DNA of 64,000 nucleotides from Eubacteriaceae bacterium (GTDB taxonomy: Bacteria; Bacillota; Clostridia; Peptostreptococcales; Anaerovoracaceae): assembly GCA_902362805.1 (NCBI GenBank), contig CABIXY010000007.1, positions 62,001-126,000 of the forward strand, read 5' to 3'. The notes under the pieces were generated by a model, which was not told the DNA's origin, searched no databases, and saw nothing but the letters and a program-made list of their open reading frames with translations. A program made the translations under genes and the position numbers. Positions 25,779 to 34,819 of the stretch are shown piece after piece. Each line of letters begins with the position of its first letter. The first letter of the stretch is position 1.

Positions 25779-26849
25779 ATGAACTATGAATTTTCTATCA
25801 CCAAGACGGCAAATCCAAAGCAGAAGCCTGATCCAAAGGGACTTCGTTTTGGTACTGTTTTCACCGACCACATGTTTATCATGGATTACAGCGAAGGCAA
25901 AGGCTGGAATAACGGCCGCATCGTTCCTTATGGACCGATTGAACTGGATCCTGCGGCAGTGGTGCTCCATTACGGTCAGGAAATGTTCGAGGGACTGAAA
26001 GCGTACAAGACGCCCGAAGGCCGTGTGCAGCTGTTCAGACCATATATGAACGCAAAACGTACCAACAACACCAACGACAGACTCTGCATTCCAGAAATCG
26101 ACGAAGATTTATTCGTAGAAGCCATCAAAGCTTTGGTCAAAATCGATCAGGACTGGATTCCAGAAGGTGAAGGAACTGCTCTTTACATAAGACCTTTTAT
26201 CTTCGGTGACGAGGCGTTCCTCGGTGTCAGAAGATCTATGACCTATAAATTTATGATCATCCTCAGTCCTGTCGGCCCTTATTTTGAAAACGGTCTCGCT
26301 CCTACCAAGATGTACGTAGAAGATGTCTATGTCAGAGCGGTCAAAGGCGGAACCGGTGAAGCCAAATGCGGCGGAAACTACGGCGGCAGCCTGAAGGCAC
26401 AGGAAATCGCCCACGACAAAGGTTACGAGCAGATTCTCTGGCTGGATGCTTATGAACAGAAATACATCGAAGAAATCGGTGCGGCCAACGCCTTCTTTGT
26501 CATCGGCGACGAAGTGGTTACTAGTGAACTCAACGGTTCCATTCTGCCTGGCATCACCAGAGATTCCATCATCGCCCTTTGCAAGAAAAAAGGCATCAAA
26601 GTCTCAGAAAGAAAAGTCTCCATCGACGAACTGGAAACAGCTTACAGAGCTGGCCAGCTGAAAGAAATGTTCGCATCTGGAACAGCAGCTATCGTCTCTC
26701 CTGTCGGAGAACTGCTCTACAAGGGTGAAAACATGGTCATCAATGACAATAAAATCGGTCCAGTCGCACAGGAAATGTATGATACCATCTACGGTATCCA
26801 GACTGGCAAAGTAGAAGACTTTATGGATTGGACGGTTCCAGTAGAATAA
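25779..26849 (+). CDS. ilvE: Branched-chain amino acid aminotransferase
   Basis: A 356-residue fold-type IV PLP aminotransferase of the group II BCAT type, interconverting Leu/Ile/Val and their 2-oxo acids. FGTVFTDHMF, FEGLKAYKTPEGRVQLFRP and GGTGEAKCGGNYGGSLKAQ are signature blocks; the PLP lysine lies in AKCGGNYG. EEIGAANAFFV and SGTAAIVSPVG follow. Ribosome site AGAGGGA. It is followed after 3 bp by the DUF815 ATPase. Two further branched-chain genes, ilvA (48.5 kb) and ilvD (63 kb), are separate. Confidence 0.95.
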   Translation: MNYEFSITKTANPKQKPDPKGLRFGTVFTDHMFIMDYSEGKGWNNGRIVPYGPIELDPAAVVLHYGQEMFEGLKAYKTPEGRVQLFRPYMNAKRTNNTNDRLCIPEIDEDLFVEAIKALVKIDQDWIPEGEGTALYIRPFIFGDEAFLGVRRSMTYKFMIILSPVGPYFENGLAPTKMYVEDVYVRAVKGGTGEAKCGGNYGGSLKAQEIAHDKGYEQILWLDAYEQKYIEEIGAANAFFVIGDEVVTSELNGSILPGITRDSIIALCKKKGIKVSERKVSIDELETAYRAGQLKEMFASGTAAIVSPVGELLYKGENMVINDNKIGPVAQEMYDTIYGIQTGKVEDFMDWTVPVE

Positions 26850-26852
26850 GCT

Positions 26853-28049
26853 ATGGATAACACTTTATTTGATTTAAACAGACAGTTAAATGCCCTCTCC
26901 GTTTTTCGAAGTATGCTTGAAACCGATGTTGTTTCGAGCCTTCAAAAACTTTTATATGCGATTGAAAAAAGCTCCTTAGACGAGCAACTCAATCTCTATG
27001 GAGCTTTTTCAAGAGCATTATATGAACAAGGTGGCAATTTAACAGAATTTGTAAAAACATTTATCATAGAAGATGAAAACTTCTTTTTGATAAAGAGACT
27101 TAATAATGCCATAATAAGTCGATCTATTTACGAGTGTCTCGATGAGGAATTGCTTGTTTTGCAAAAACTAGCCAATATAACCACTCCTCAAATCAAAGAC
27201 TTAATTAATTATGATGAATACCTTCCTCGTTGGGATACTCAGAAAATAGATTTGAAAAAAGAGTACGACGCGATGCTGGATTCCCTTTCCTCAAGAGGAC
27301 ATGGAATCTTTGCCAAGTACAGGGCATTTAAAGTCGACGATGGTAAGCTTCTGCCAGTGAAAAATGCAGACCAGCAGACCATCGATCAACTATACGGTTA
27401 CGCCAGAGAGCGCAACCAGGTTCTTGAGAACACCAGAGCTTTGGCAGAAGGCAAACCTGCCAGCAACGTCCTCCTCTATGGAGATGCTGGCACTGGCAAA
27501 TCCTCCACTATCAAGGCCTGTGCAAATGCATTCTATGATCAGGGAGTACGACTTGTTGAGTTTGATAAATCTCAACTGTCTGATATCCCGGCAGTTATAG
27601 ACCAATTGTATGATAACCCGCTGAAGTTCATCTTTTATATCGATGACCTCAGCTTTGGCCAAAATGACGACGCATTTTGTTATCTAAAAGGCATCCTAGA
27701 AGGAAATGTGACCAGCTATTCCAAGAATATTGCCATCTATGCAACCAGCAACAGGCGGCATTTGATCAAAGAGTCTATGGACGACCGACTGGGCACAGAT
27801 CTTCATCTCAATGATACCCTACAAGAGACCATGAGTCTGTCAGCCAGATTTGGCCTGACCATCACCTTCTCCAAGCCAGAAAAAGACCTCTATCTGGAGA
27901 TTGTCAAAAGCCTGGCAGCAGAGTACGGCGTAGCGATGGAAGAATCCGAACTGTACCGCAAGGCGGAAGCCTTTGCAATCCGTTCAAACGGCAGAAGCCC
28001 GCGGACGGCTAAGCAGTTCATACAACTCGTTAGCATTGGTATTAAATAA
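26853..28049 (+). CDS. DUF815-family AAA+ ATPase
   Basis: A 398-residue protein. The N-terminal ~190 residues are helical. The ATPase core carries Walker A LLYGDAGTGKSS (about 207-218), Walker B FIFYIDDLSF and the sensor region YATSNRRHLI, ending with ARFGLTITFSKP. This is the DUF815 group of AAA+ proteins, with no settled function. It follows ilvE by 3 bp without a strong ribosome site of its own, so its translation may be coupled. A bidirectional terminator ends the transcript. Confidence 0.88.
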   Translation: MDNTLFDLNRQLNALSVFRSMLETDVVSSLQKLLYAIEKSSLDEQLNLYGAFSRALYEQGGNLTEFVKTFIIEDENFFLIKRLNNAIISRSIYECLDEELLVLQKLANITTPQIKDLINYDEYLPRWDTQKIDLKKEYDAMLDSLSSRGHGIFAKYRAFKVDDGKLLPVKNADQQTIDQLYGYARERNQVLENTRALAEGKPASNVLLYGDAGTGKSSTIKACANAFYDQGVRLVEFDKSQLSDIPAVIDQLYDNPLKFIFYIDDLSFGQNDDAFCYLKGILEGNVTSYSKNIAIYATSNRRHLIKESMDDRLGTDLHLNDTLQETMSLSARFGLTITFSKPEKDLYLEIVKSLAAEYGVAMEESELYRKAEAFAIRSNGRSPRTAKQFIQLVSIGIK

Positions 28050-28082
28050 TACTATGATAAATAAACTCCTTAAATTATAACG

Positions 28083-28123
28083 AAAACAGACAGCCTGACC
28101 ATTTCGGTCAGGCTGTCTGTTTT
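28083..28123. terminator. Bidirectional terminator between DUF815 and M42 genes
   Basis: An 18-bp perfect stem (28083-28100 with 28106-28123) with a 5-nt loop, flanked by A-run and T-run so that it works for both convergent transcripts. Confidence 0.93.
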
Positions 28124-28129
28124 CATTTT

Positions 28130-29212
28130 CTAAATCGTCTTATATTCTTTGATGAAATTCACAATCAGTTCCACCGTATAATCCAAGTCTTCCATATTCA
28201 CCGTGCCTACTGCAGTATGCATGTACCGCTGCGGAATAGAGATCCCGCCAGCAAGTACACCACAGCCCGCCATGGCGGCAGACCAGGCATCCGTTCCTCC
28301 GCCTGTGATGACTTCTCTCTGGAATGGAATATTATGGGCTTTTGCAACTTCGATAATCCTATTCGTAAGTTTTCTTGGGACATTACTCCCCGTCGCCCCG
28401 AGAATTGGATCCCAATCATAATATTTCACTGCAGGACCCAATCCCATCAATGTAGATATTTTATTTTCATCGATACCCGGGGTTCCGCCAGTCAGAGCTA
28501 CATCAACAGCCATAAACAATTCCGGATTCAATCTATTTACAAGGGGTGCTCCCGATCTCATGCCGACTTCTTCCTGCACAGAACCTGCCATGACAATCGT
28601 CGGCTCAACCTCCTGCCCTTTCAAACGCCTCAGGGTTTCTACAAGGGCTGCACAGCCAGCTCTGTCATCCACGGATTTTCCAGTATAATATTTACCGCCG
28701 TTCATCAGATACCCTTCCCTGGCAAAGCCTGCATAGCAACCGATTTCCACGCCAAGAGCCCGAGTCTCATCTGCACTGTCTGTCCCAAAATCCAAGTAGA
28801 GTTCTTCAATGTCGATTACCTTTTCGTGATCCTCCGGCGTCATAATGTGGGCAGGTTTTGACCCTGTCACACCTAAGATTCTTTCGCCGCTGTCTGTGAC
28901 AACATACATATCCTGATTGACTGCAGTTCTGTCATCGTGATACCCTACCGGCAAAAACCTAGCCAGTCCATTGGGTTCTATGTAATTAATGATAAAGCCG
29001 ATTTCATCCATATGGGCGGAAAAGACGATCTTTTTGTCTCTATCCTTTCCATAACGAATAAAAATCTGGGTGCCCATCGGATCTTCGATATATTCATCGT
29101 AGAGTCCTTCCATCTCTTTTTTCATCATCTCGGCCACTGCTTTTTCATCACCAGAAACGCCCGTCACATTATCTAAATTGATTAAAGTTTTTAACAAAGT
29201 TTCACTATACAT
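28130..29212 (-). CDS. M42-family metallo-aminopeptidase
   Basis: About 360 residues from the ATG at 29212 (AAGGAG upstream). SAHMDEIGFII (first zinc ligands His-Asp), KSVDDRAGCAAL (bridging Asp), GSVQEEVGMRSG (catalytic and metal Glu) and AVDVALTGGTPG are M42 signatures; GGGTDAWSAAMAG and the C-terminal YMHTAVG supply the last histidine. These cytosolic dodecameric enzymes trim peptides. It starts 10 bp after the NhaC gene on the same strand, so the two probably share a transcript. Confidence 0.93.
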   Translation of the reverse strand: MYSETLLKTLINLDNVTGVSGDEKAVAEMMKKEMEGLYDEYIEDPMGTQIFIRYGKDRDKKIVFSAHMDEIGFIINYIEPNGLARFLPVGYHDDRTAVNQDMYVVTDSGERILGVTGSKPAHIMTPEDHEKVIDIEELYLDFGTDSADETRALGVEIGCYAGFAREGYLMNGGKYYTGKSVDDRAGCAALVETLRRLKGQEVEPTIVMAGSVQEEVGMRSGAPLVNRLNPELFMAVDVALTGGTPGIDENKISTLMGLGPAVKYYDWDPILGATGSNVPRKLTNRIIEVAKAHNIPFQREVITGGGTDAWSAAMAGCGVLAGGISIPQRYMHTAVGTVNMEDLDYTVELIVNFIKEYKTI

Positions 29213-29222
29213 TTTGCTCTCC

Positions 29223-30599
29223 TTACATAACAAAGCCAGCTATGAGATATAAAATAACCGATCCGCCGCCTGCAATCATAGCATAAGGCAAGGTGGCAAA
29301 CATCAATTCCATCGGTTTGATCTGACAACCCTGCGCGCACATGATAACGCCGTCACCATACAGACAGGTGTTGCTTCCAAAGGCGGCTCCTGAAAATACT
29401 GCTGCAGAAGCGAGTATAGGATCTACACCCATTGCATTTGCCAGCGGAATAACAATCGGCAATATGATTGCCGCCAGATCCCAGAAACAGCCTGTAGCGT
29501 AAGCATATACACCACAAACCAAAAACACGACTGCCGGCAGAAAAGCACCTTTCATAATCGGCTCTGTCACGCTGATTACATAATTTGCAAGGCCGAGGTC
29601 AATATTTGCTGCCTGTACTGCAAAAGCAAGGACAGATAAAACCATGACGAAACCCATGCTCATAATTCCGTCGTAACAACAGGTCAGAAGATCTTTAAAG
29701 CCCATTCTCTTCTGTATAAGATAAAGGACAAAAGCTACTATTACGCCTGCAGCAGAACCGTATAACACTTCTGTATCCATGAGAAGTGTGACTGCAATCA
29801 TCACAATCAGGGGAATCAGAAAATTCCATGGATGCGCTTTGTAACCTTCTGGCAGTACGTCATCCTCATCTATACCTAGTTCCGCCAAGTCTGTTCCTTC
29901 TGGAAAAACATCTCCTGTCGCCTTTGCCCGTTCATAATCCTTCTTGATCGGACCAATCTTCGGGATGATTCCGATAATCTGCAGGATTACGACAATGACT
30001 GCCAGCCATGCGTAGAAAGTAAAAGGCAGCGCCCGCAGATATGCGCCCATGCCGCTTCCATCCACTGTCACACCGCCAGTCTTCAGCAGCGCAGCGAAAT
30101 ATACAGCCCACGATGACAGCGGAATCAAAATGCAGACAGGCGCCGCAACGGTATTAACTACATAAGCCAGCTGTGTTCTCGGAATTTTCAACCGGTCTGT
30201 GATTCCTTTCATTGTCGTTCCCACGGCAAGATTATTGAGATAATCATCAAGAAAAATGATAATTCCTAAAAAAGCTGTTCCAAATAAAGATTGCTTCTCT
30301 GTCTTGATGAACTTTCCAGCCCAGATGCCAAAATCCTTTACCGCATGAGAACGTTCAAATAATACGATCAGCATTCCAAACATGCCGACGACCAGAATCA
30401 GCCACTGCAGGCTTTCGTTGGTCATAGACGCGTAGGCATAGCTGAACCAGCTGTTTACAAAACCGCCGTTTGCTCCGGCAAGTACTGCGGCGGCTACACT
30501 GAGACCACAGACCATAGCAAACAGGGTTCTTTTCGTTGTTACCGCAATCACCAGTATGCATAAAACGGGTAACAAACTCAGTATTCCATATGAATCCAT
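29223..30599 (-). CDS. NhaC-family Na+/H+ antiporter
   Basis: About 458 residues from the ATG at 30599 (AAGGAGG upstream; a longer frame lacks a ribosome site). Around 11-12 membrane segments. FLDDYLNNLAVGTTMKGITD and the C-terminal FGSNTCLYGDGVIMCAQGCQ are characteristic of the NhaC group, which includes sodium/proton and malate/lactate or amino-acid exchangers. Placed before an M42 peptidase and next to PucR, it may exchange an amino-acid-like solute; the substrate is not visible. Confidence 0.9.
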   Translation of the reverse strand: MDSYGILSLLPVLCILVIAVTTKRTLFAMVCGLSVAAAVLAGANGGFVNSWFSYAYASMTNESLQWLILVVGMFGMLIVLFERSHAVKDFGIWAGKFIKTEKQSLFGTAFLGIIIFLDDYLNNLAVGTTMKGITDRLKIPRTQLAYVVNTVAAPVCILIPLSSWAVYFAALLKTGGVTVDGSGMGAYLRALPFTFYAWLAVIVVILQIIGIIPKIGPIKKDYERAKATGDVFPEGTDLAELGIDEDDVLPEGYKAHPWNFLIPLIVMIAVTLLMDTEVLYGSAAGVIVAFVLYLIQKRMGFKDLLTCCYDGIMSMGFVMVLSVLAFAVQAANIDLGLANYVISVTEPIMKGAFLPAVVFLVCGVYAYATGCFWDLAAIILPIVIPLANAMGVDPILASAAVFSGAAFGSNTCLYGDGVIMCAQGCQIKPMELMFATLPYAMIAGGGSVILYLIAGFVM

Positions 30600-30695
30600 T
30601 TCTTCCTCCTTATAATCAGATATATTAATTATAGCAGGTAGTTTCGACAAATTATATAATAGATTATCATTTATTTAAACATAAATCACAAAATT

Positions 30696-32279
30696 TTACA
30701 AATTATCCTTCTCGTTTTCACGCAGCCTGTGCAAGGATACCGCCATATAGATATCATAAGCCATGGGCATTTTAGCCAAGTCATAACCAAGCAGCATCCT
30801 GATTTTATTCAGACGGTACAGCACTGTATTTCTGTGAACATAGAGCAGTGCGGAAGCCGCCTTCAATCCAGAAGACGCATCAAGAAGGTAACAGGCCAGG
30901 GTCTCCATCAGTTCTGGTTCTCTGTCATCCATGATTGGAGTCAAAAGATTGAGATAGTATTCTTTCTCTGCATCGATGGAGTTAAAAAGTTTCTGTACTC
31001 TGCGGGCATAATGCATATCCTCCTCGGTGAACTGTCTTTTATTAGGATAGATTTTCTGCGCTGCATCTTTGCCAGCCGCATACTCCTTAAAAACAGCACC
31101 CATTTTATCAAACAGCTGTTCTGAATGATAAGTAGTACAAAACTTTGCAGCCTGCCATCCTGTCAATTGATTTTGCAGTTCTTCCTCCAGCAGCATGTCT
31201 TTTGTCCCTTCTCCGTTAAAATACAGCATGATAATATGAGTACCTAAATGATCAGCAATCAGAGGCACCGCAAATTGCTCAAAAAGACTTCTCGTCTGTG
31301 TCAGCCATACTCCTATCTCTCGCTCCTGCGCAGTCTGCAGAAGTTCTATAATGACGGCTTCATTGTAGAGTTCCGCTTTGATCCCAGTAAACTGACAGAT
31401 ATGTCTCACCAGGTCTTCATTGCATTCAAAGAGTGCCGGTATCACAGACTCTTTTGCGGAGACGTTCAGATTATAGTTCCAAAGAGCCGTAAACAGCTGA
31501 ATGACTTCCACGACCTCACTCATGATGCCGGAATAGAGGATATCATTGTGGGTAACAGCGCATAACATCAGCTTATTTCCCGCTTTGCCCACAAAAGGCG
31601 TGCGAAAGTAAATGCCTTCTTCCCTATCTTCCATGACGGTGTTTTCTGTCAAAATCTTTTCCTCAAAGGTTTCCTTCACCCTATTAAAATCGAGAAAGTT
31701 GGTTGCCGGCCAAAAAGATGAAGCGATCAGATGATAGCTCTCATCACAAAGAAAAAAACTAGCTTTGGCATAATCGCTGGCAATCTGCAGTGCAAGAGAC
31801 GGGCTCCGCACTGCCTCTGAAGTCTGAGAAAGCCTTTCGATGGTACTGCTGACAAAATAGTTATTTACCTTCCGGTCATAGAAAATCGCTTCCATGACAT
31901 CGCTGATCACGTCACTGTATTTCAGTCCCATATCCCTTTCTGGTAAAAGAATAATTGGAAAATTGAGCAGGTCTGCCATTTCGGTAAAACGGTCATCGAT
32001 ATGCCCCAAGATGACGTCAGAATAAAATAAGACCAGACCTACGTCTCCATTGTACTTGCTCTTCTGCAGAAGCTTGCATTGTGCTTCGACATCATCCTTC
32101 ATGGTGAAAAGCGCGGATATCAGTAATTCATTCGGTGTCATGATATCCAGTTCATCTGTATCGTTGAATTCCAAAACGGATACAGTGGTTACGATGCTGT
32201 CAAGGCCTTTATGGCCTGCAATCACACGTCCCAAACTGAGGGACGGCAGCTTGAGGCAATCTCTTAAAGTGATACTCAT
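30696..32279 (-). CDS. PucR-family transcriptional regulator
   Basis: About 527 residues from the ATG at 32279, with a perfect AAGGAGGAG site. An N-terminal PucR domain (about 1-125, ITLRDCLKLPSLSLGRVIAG) is followed by a GGDEF-like middle part and a C-terminal helix-turn-helix of the HTH_30 type (SGLKAASALLYVHRNTVLYR, near residue 495). PucR proteins activate purine, ureide or similar nitrogen catabolism. It is divergent from the NCS1-DUF917 operon (163 bp between starts) and probably controls it, and possibly NhaC downstream. Confidence 0.92.
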   Translation of the reverse strand: MSITLRDCLKLPSLSLGRVIAGHKGLDSIVTTVSVLEFNDTDELDIMTPNELLISALFTMKDDVEAQCKLLQKSKYNGDVGLVLFYSDVILGHIDDRFTEMADLLNFPIILLPERDMGLKYSDVISDVMEAIFYDRKVNNYFVSSTIERLSQTSEAVRSPSLALQIASDYAKASFFLCDESYHLIASSFWPATNFLDFNRVKETFEEKILTENTVMEDREEGIYFRTPFVGKAGNKLMLCAVTHNDILYSGIMSEVVEVIQLFTALWNYNLNVSAKESVIPALFECNEDLVRHICQFTGIKAELYNEAVIIELLQTAQEREIGVWLTQTRSLFEQFAVPLIADHLGTHIIMLYFNGEGTKDMLLEEELQNQLTGWQAAKFCTTYHSEQLFDKMGAVFKEYAAGKDAAQKIYPNKRQFTEEDMHYARRVQKLFNSIDAEKEYYLNLLTPIMDDREPELMETLACYLLDASSGLKAASALLYVHRNTVLYRLNKIRMLLGYDLAKMPMAYDIYMAVSLHRLRENEKDNL

Positions 32280-32442
32280 CTGTTTCTCCTCCTTAAGAGA
32301 ATAGTAACATAGACGAGATACAGCCACAACCATTTTGTGCTCCGTCACAAATAATAACAAAATTCTTAGGACACTGCTCAAAGACAAAATAATCTGAAAA
32401 TGATACACTCTGATTACATACTACTTTGAAAGGAGAAACAAA

Positions 32443-33723
32443 ATGGAAAATAACAATAAGCACGTTGAAGCCAATGCACTGACTCCGATTCCTGTTGAGG
32501 AACGTCAGGGATGGATTTCCCTCGCCTTGGTTCAAGCTGGAATCTGCGTCTGCGCTTCCTCTTTTTTAGAGGGAGCCCTTCTGGCAGAGGCAATGCCTCT
32601 TGGGGAGGCCATTTTAGCTGGTACTCTAGGTAATTTGATCGTAGTAGTTTTAATGACAATCATCGGATTTCAAGGTTCTGACCTGGGTATTGCCTCCTGT
32701 ACGCTGTCTGAATCCTCCTTTGGCAAAAAAGGCGCCCGCTATCTGGTCAGCGTAGTCTTTGCCATCAACCTCATCGGCTGGTTTGGCATAACCAATGAAA
32801 TATGCGGTGACGCGTTTACCAACTTCATGTCAGAGACCTTCGGTATTCAGATCCCCCTCATTGTCTCCAATATTTTATGGGGACTGATCATGTTAATTAC
32901 TGCCGTATACGGCATGCGCGCAATGGAAAAACTCAACGCGGTTTCGATTCCTTTTCTTTTAATCGTGATGGCCGTTGGCACCTATCTGGCTATCCGGCAA
33001 TACGGTTTTGATGCTGCAACAGCAGAAGTGGAGCGCAGCATGTCCTTCATGGCCGGCGTCAGTCTGGCATTCGACTTTTATGCAGTAGGCGTCGTAACAG
33101 CTGCCGATGTGGCAAGATTTCAGAAAAACAGGGTGGAGACGGCAAAGTCGACAGTCTTAGGCGTATTGCCGGTAGCTGTCATCACCCTCTCTCTCGGTGC
33201 TATTTTAACAAAGATATCAGGGGAATATGACATCAGCTTGGTATTAATTCAAGTCGGACTTCCGATCATTGGCATTCTTTCCATCATCCTTTCCACGTGG
33301 ACGACCAATTCGTCCAATATCTACAGTGGAGGTCTGGATGTGGTCATGGCCTTCAACCTGCCAGATAACAGAAGACGTGAAGTGACCGTCGTCGCAGGTA
33401 TCATCGGAACCTTACTGGGCGCATTCGGCGTGCTGGACCATATCGAATCCTTTCTGAGTTTTCTTGCCTTTCTAGTCTGCCCCGTAGGCGGTGCCATGAT
33501 GGCTGATTATTGGCTGGTCGGTAAGGGGAAAGCAAAAAACTGGCATTCTGTCGATGGTGTAAATTGGGCGGGTATCATCAGTTGGGTCGTAGGTGCAGTT
33601 CTAGCTTATCTAACCGGATATGCATATACAGGCATTCTCTTCTCACTAGTCGCATATTACATCGCTGAGAAGTTTATCCCGTCAAAGTCCAGGGAGGTGA
33701 ATAGAAATGAAAAGGTTGTATAA
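32443..33723 (+). CDS. NCS1-family permease (CodB-like)
   Basis: A 426-residue membrane protein with about 12 segments. GIASCTLSESSFGKKGARYL and IGWFGITNEICG near the N-terminus match nucleobase:cation symporter-1 carriers (CodB, PucI, hydantoin carrier Mhp1). WTTNSSNIYSGGLDVV and GGAMMADYWLVGKGK are C-terminal landmarks. Ribosome site GAAAGGAG. It is first in an operon with two DUF917 genes, overlapping the first by 17 nt, and so probably imports their substrate (a nucleobase, hydantoin or related cyclic ureide). Confidence 0.9.
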   Translation: MENNNKHVEANALTPIPVEERQGWISLALVQAGICVCASSFLEGALLAEAMPLGEAILAGTLGNLIVVVLMTIIGFQGSDLGIASCTLSESSFGKKGARYLVSVVFAINLIGWFGITNEICGDAFTNFMSETFGIQIPLIVSNILWGLIMLITAVYGMRAMEKLNAVSIPFLLIVMAVGTYLAIRQYGFDAATAEVERSMSFMAGVSLAFDFYAVGVVTAADVARFQKNRVETAKSTVLGVLPVAVITLSLGAILTKISGEYDISLVLIQVGLPIIGILSIILSTWTTNSSNIYSGGLDVVMAFNLPDNRRREVTVVAGIIGTLLGAFGVLDHIESFLSFLAFLVCPVGGAMMADYWLVGKGKAKNWHSVDGVNWAGIISWVVGAVLAYLTGYAYTGILFSLVAYYIAEKFIPSKSREVNRNEKVV

Positions 33724-34819
33724 GGAAGATATCATCGACCTGCTCTACGGTTGTACCGTCCTTGGAACGGGCGGCGGCGGCAGTCTGGCACAAGGACTTG
33801 AAATCATGCAAGAGGATTTTGAGCTAAATCGTGTTCTAACTGTAGTTTCTCTCAGTGAAATACCCGATGATGCGATGGTGGCCTCTCCTTATGGCTGCGG
33901 CGCACCTTCAGCGGCTGCCACAGAGCAAGATCGTTTTAAAAAACTGCCCCATGTGAAAGGCTCCCCTGCTGTCTTGGCCTTTCAGGCACTGGAAGAGTTT
34001 TTACAGACGAAGATTTTTGCCATTTCTTCTACAGAACTAGGCGGCATGAACACGGCGGAAGCCCTCCACATCGCCTGTCTTCTGGAACTTCCTCTCGCTG
34101 ACGGAGATCCCGCCGGACGTTCTGTGCCAGAGCTGATTCATTCCACCTTCTATTTGAAAAGCAAATCCATCACGCCTTTAGCTGTAGCAAGCAAATTCGG
34201 TGATGTGGCAATTTTAAAAGATGCCGTCAGTGATTTTAGGGCGGAAGATTTGGTCCGCGCCATGGCCTGTGCCAGCGGTGATGAAATCAGCGTCTGCGAT
34301 CACCCTATGACAGGTCTGGAGTACCGTCAGTCCATCATCCCCGGCGCCATCTCCCATGCCTGGGAAATAGGCAGAATCCTACGAAGGGCGCGGCGTGAAA
34401 ATATCGATGCCGCCTCGGCCATCGCAGACGCTATGGGAGGTGCCATGCTTTTTCGCGGCATCGTTACGGCGCTCCCCTGGGAATGTCGTGACGGTTTTGA
34501 CTACGGAGAAATCCATCTGAAAGGCATCAAAGAATATGACGGCGAAGCATATAAAATTATCTTCAAAAATGAAAACCTCGCCTCTTATAGAAATGATCGC
34601 ATCGATGTCACTGTGCCGGATTTGATCTGCATGATTGATAAAGATGGAGATCCCATGACGACACCGGACTTTCGTGTCGGTGATGAAATGAATGTCTTTG
34701 CACTGCCGGCACCGCAGCTATGGACTACTGCTGAGGGGCTGTCCATCTTCGGTCCCCGCTATTTTGGCATCGACGCCGATTATATACCTTTTAAGCAGAA
34801 CAGGAGGAACGACAAATGA
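33707..34819 (+). CDS. DUF917-family protein, first of a tandem pair
   Basis: A 370-residue soluble protein. Near the N-terminus is GTGGGGSLAQG; in the middle are SPYGCGAPS and SSTELGGMNTAEALHIACLL followed by LADGDPAGRSVPEL. VCDHPMTG follows at about 200. These are the conserved blocks of DUF917 (PF06032), now partly associated with S-methyl-thiohydantoin desulfurases and usually found beside hydantoin-type carriers. It shares well over half of its residues with the following gene. Ribosome site GGGAGGTGAA inside the permease gene. Confidence 0.88.
   Translation: MKRLYKEDIIDLLYGCTVLGTGGGGSLAQGLEIMQEDFELNRVLTVVSLSEIPDDAMVASPYGCGAPSAAATEQDRFKKLPHVKGSPAVLAFQALEEFLQTKIFAISSTELGGMNTAEALHIACLLELPLADGDPAGRSVPELIHSTFYLKSKSITPLAVASKFGDVAILKDAVSDFRAEDLVRAMACASGDEISVCDHPMTGLEYRQSIIPGAISHAWEIGRILRRARRENIDAASAIADAMGGAMLFRGIVTALPWECRDGFDYGEIHLKGIKEYDGEAYKIIFKNENLASYRNDRIDVTVPDLICMIDKDGDPMTTPDFRVGDEMNVFALPAPQLWTTAEGLSIFGPRYFGIDADYIPFKQNRRNDK

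Noticed and set aside
28217..28861. Plus-strand frame (214 codons) opposite the M42 peptidase
   Set aside because: Mirror of a conserved metalloprotease; no initiation signals.
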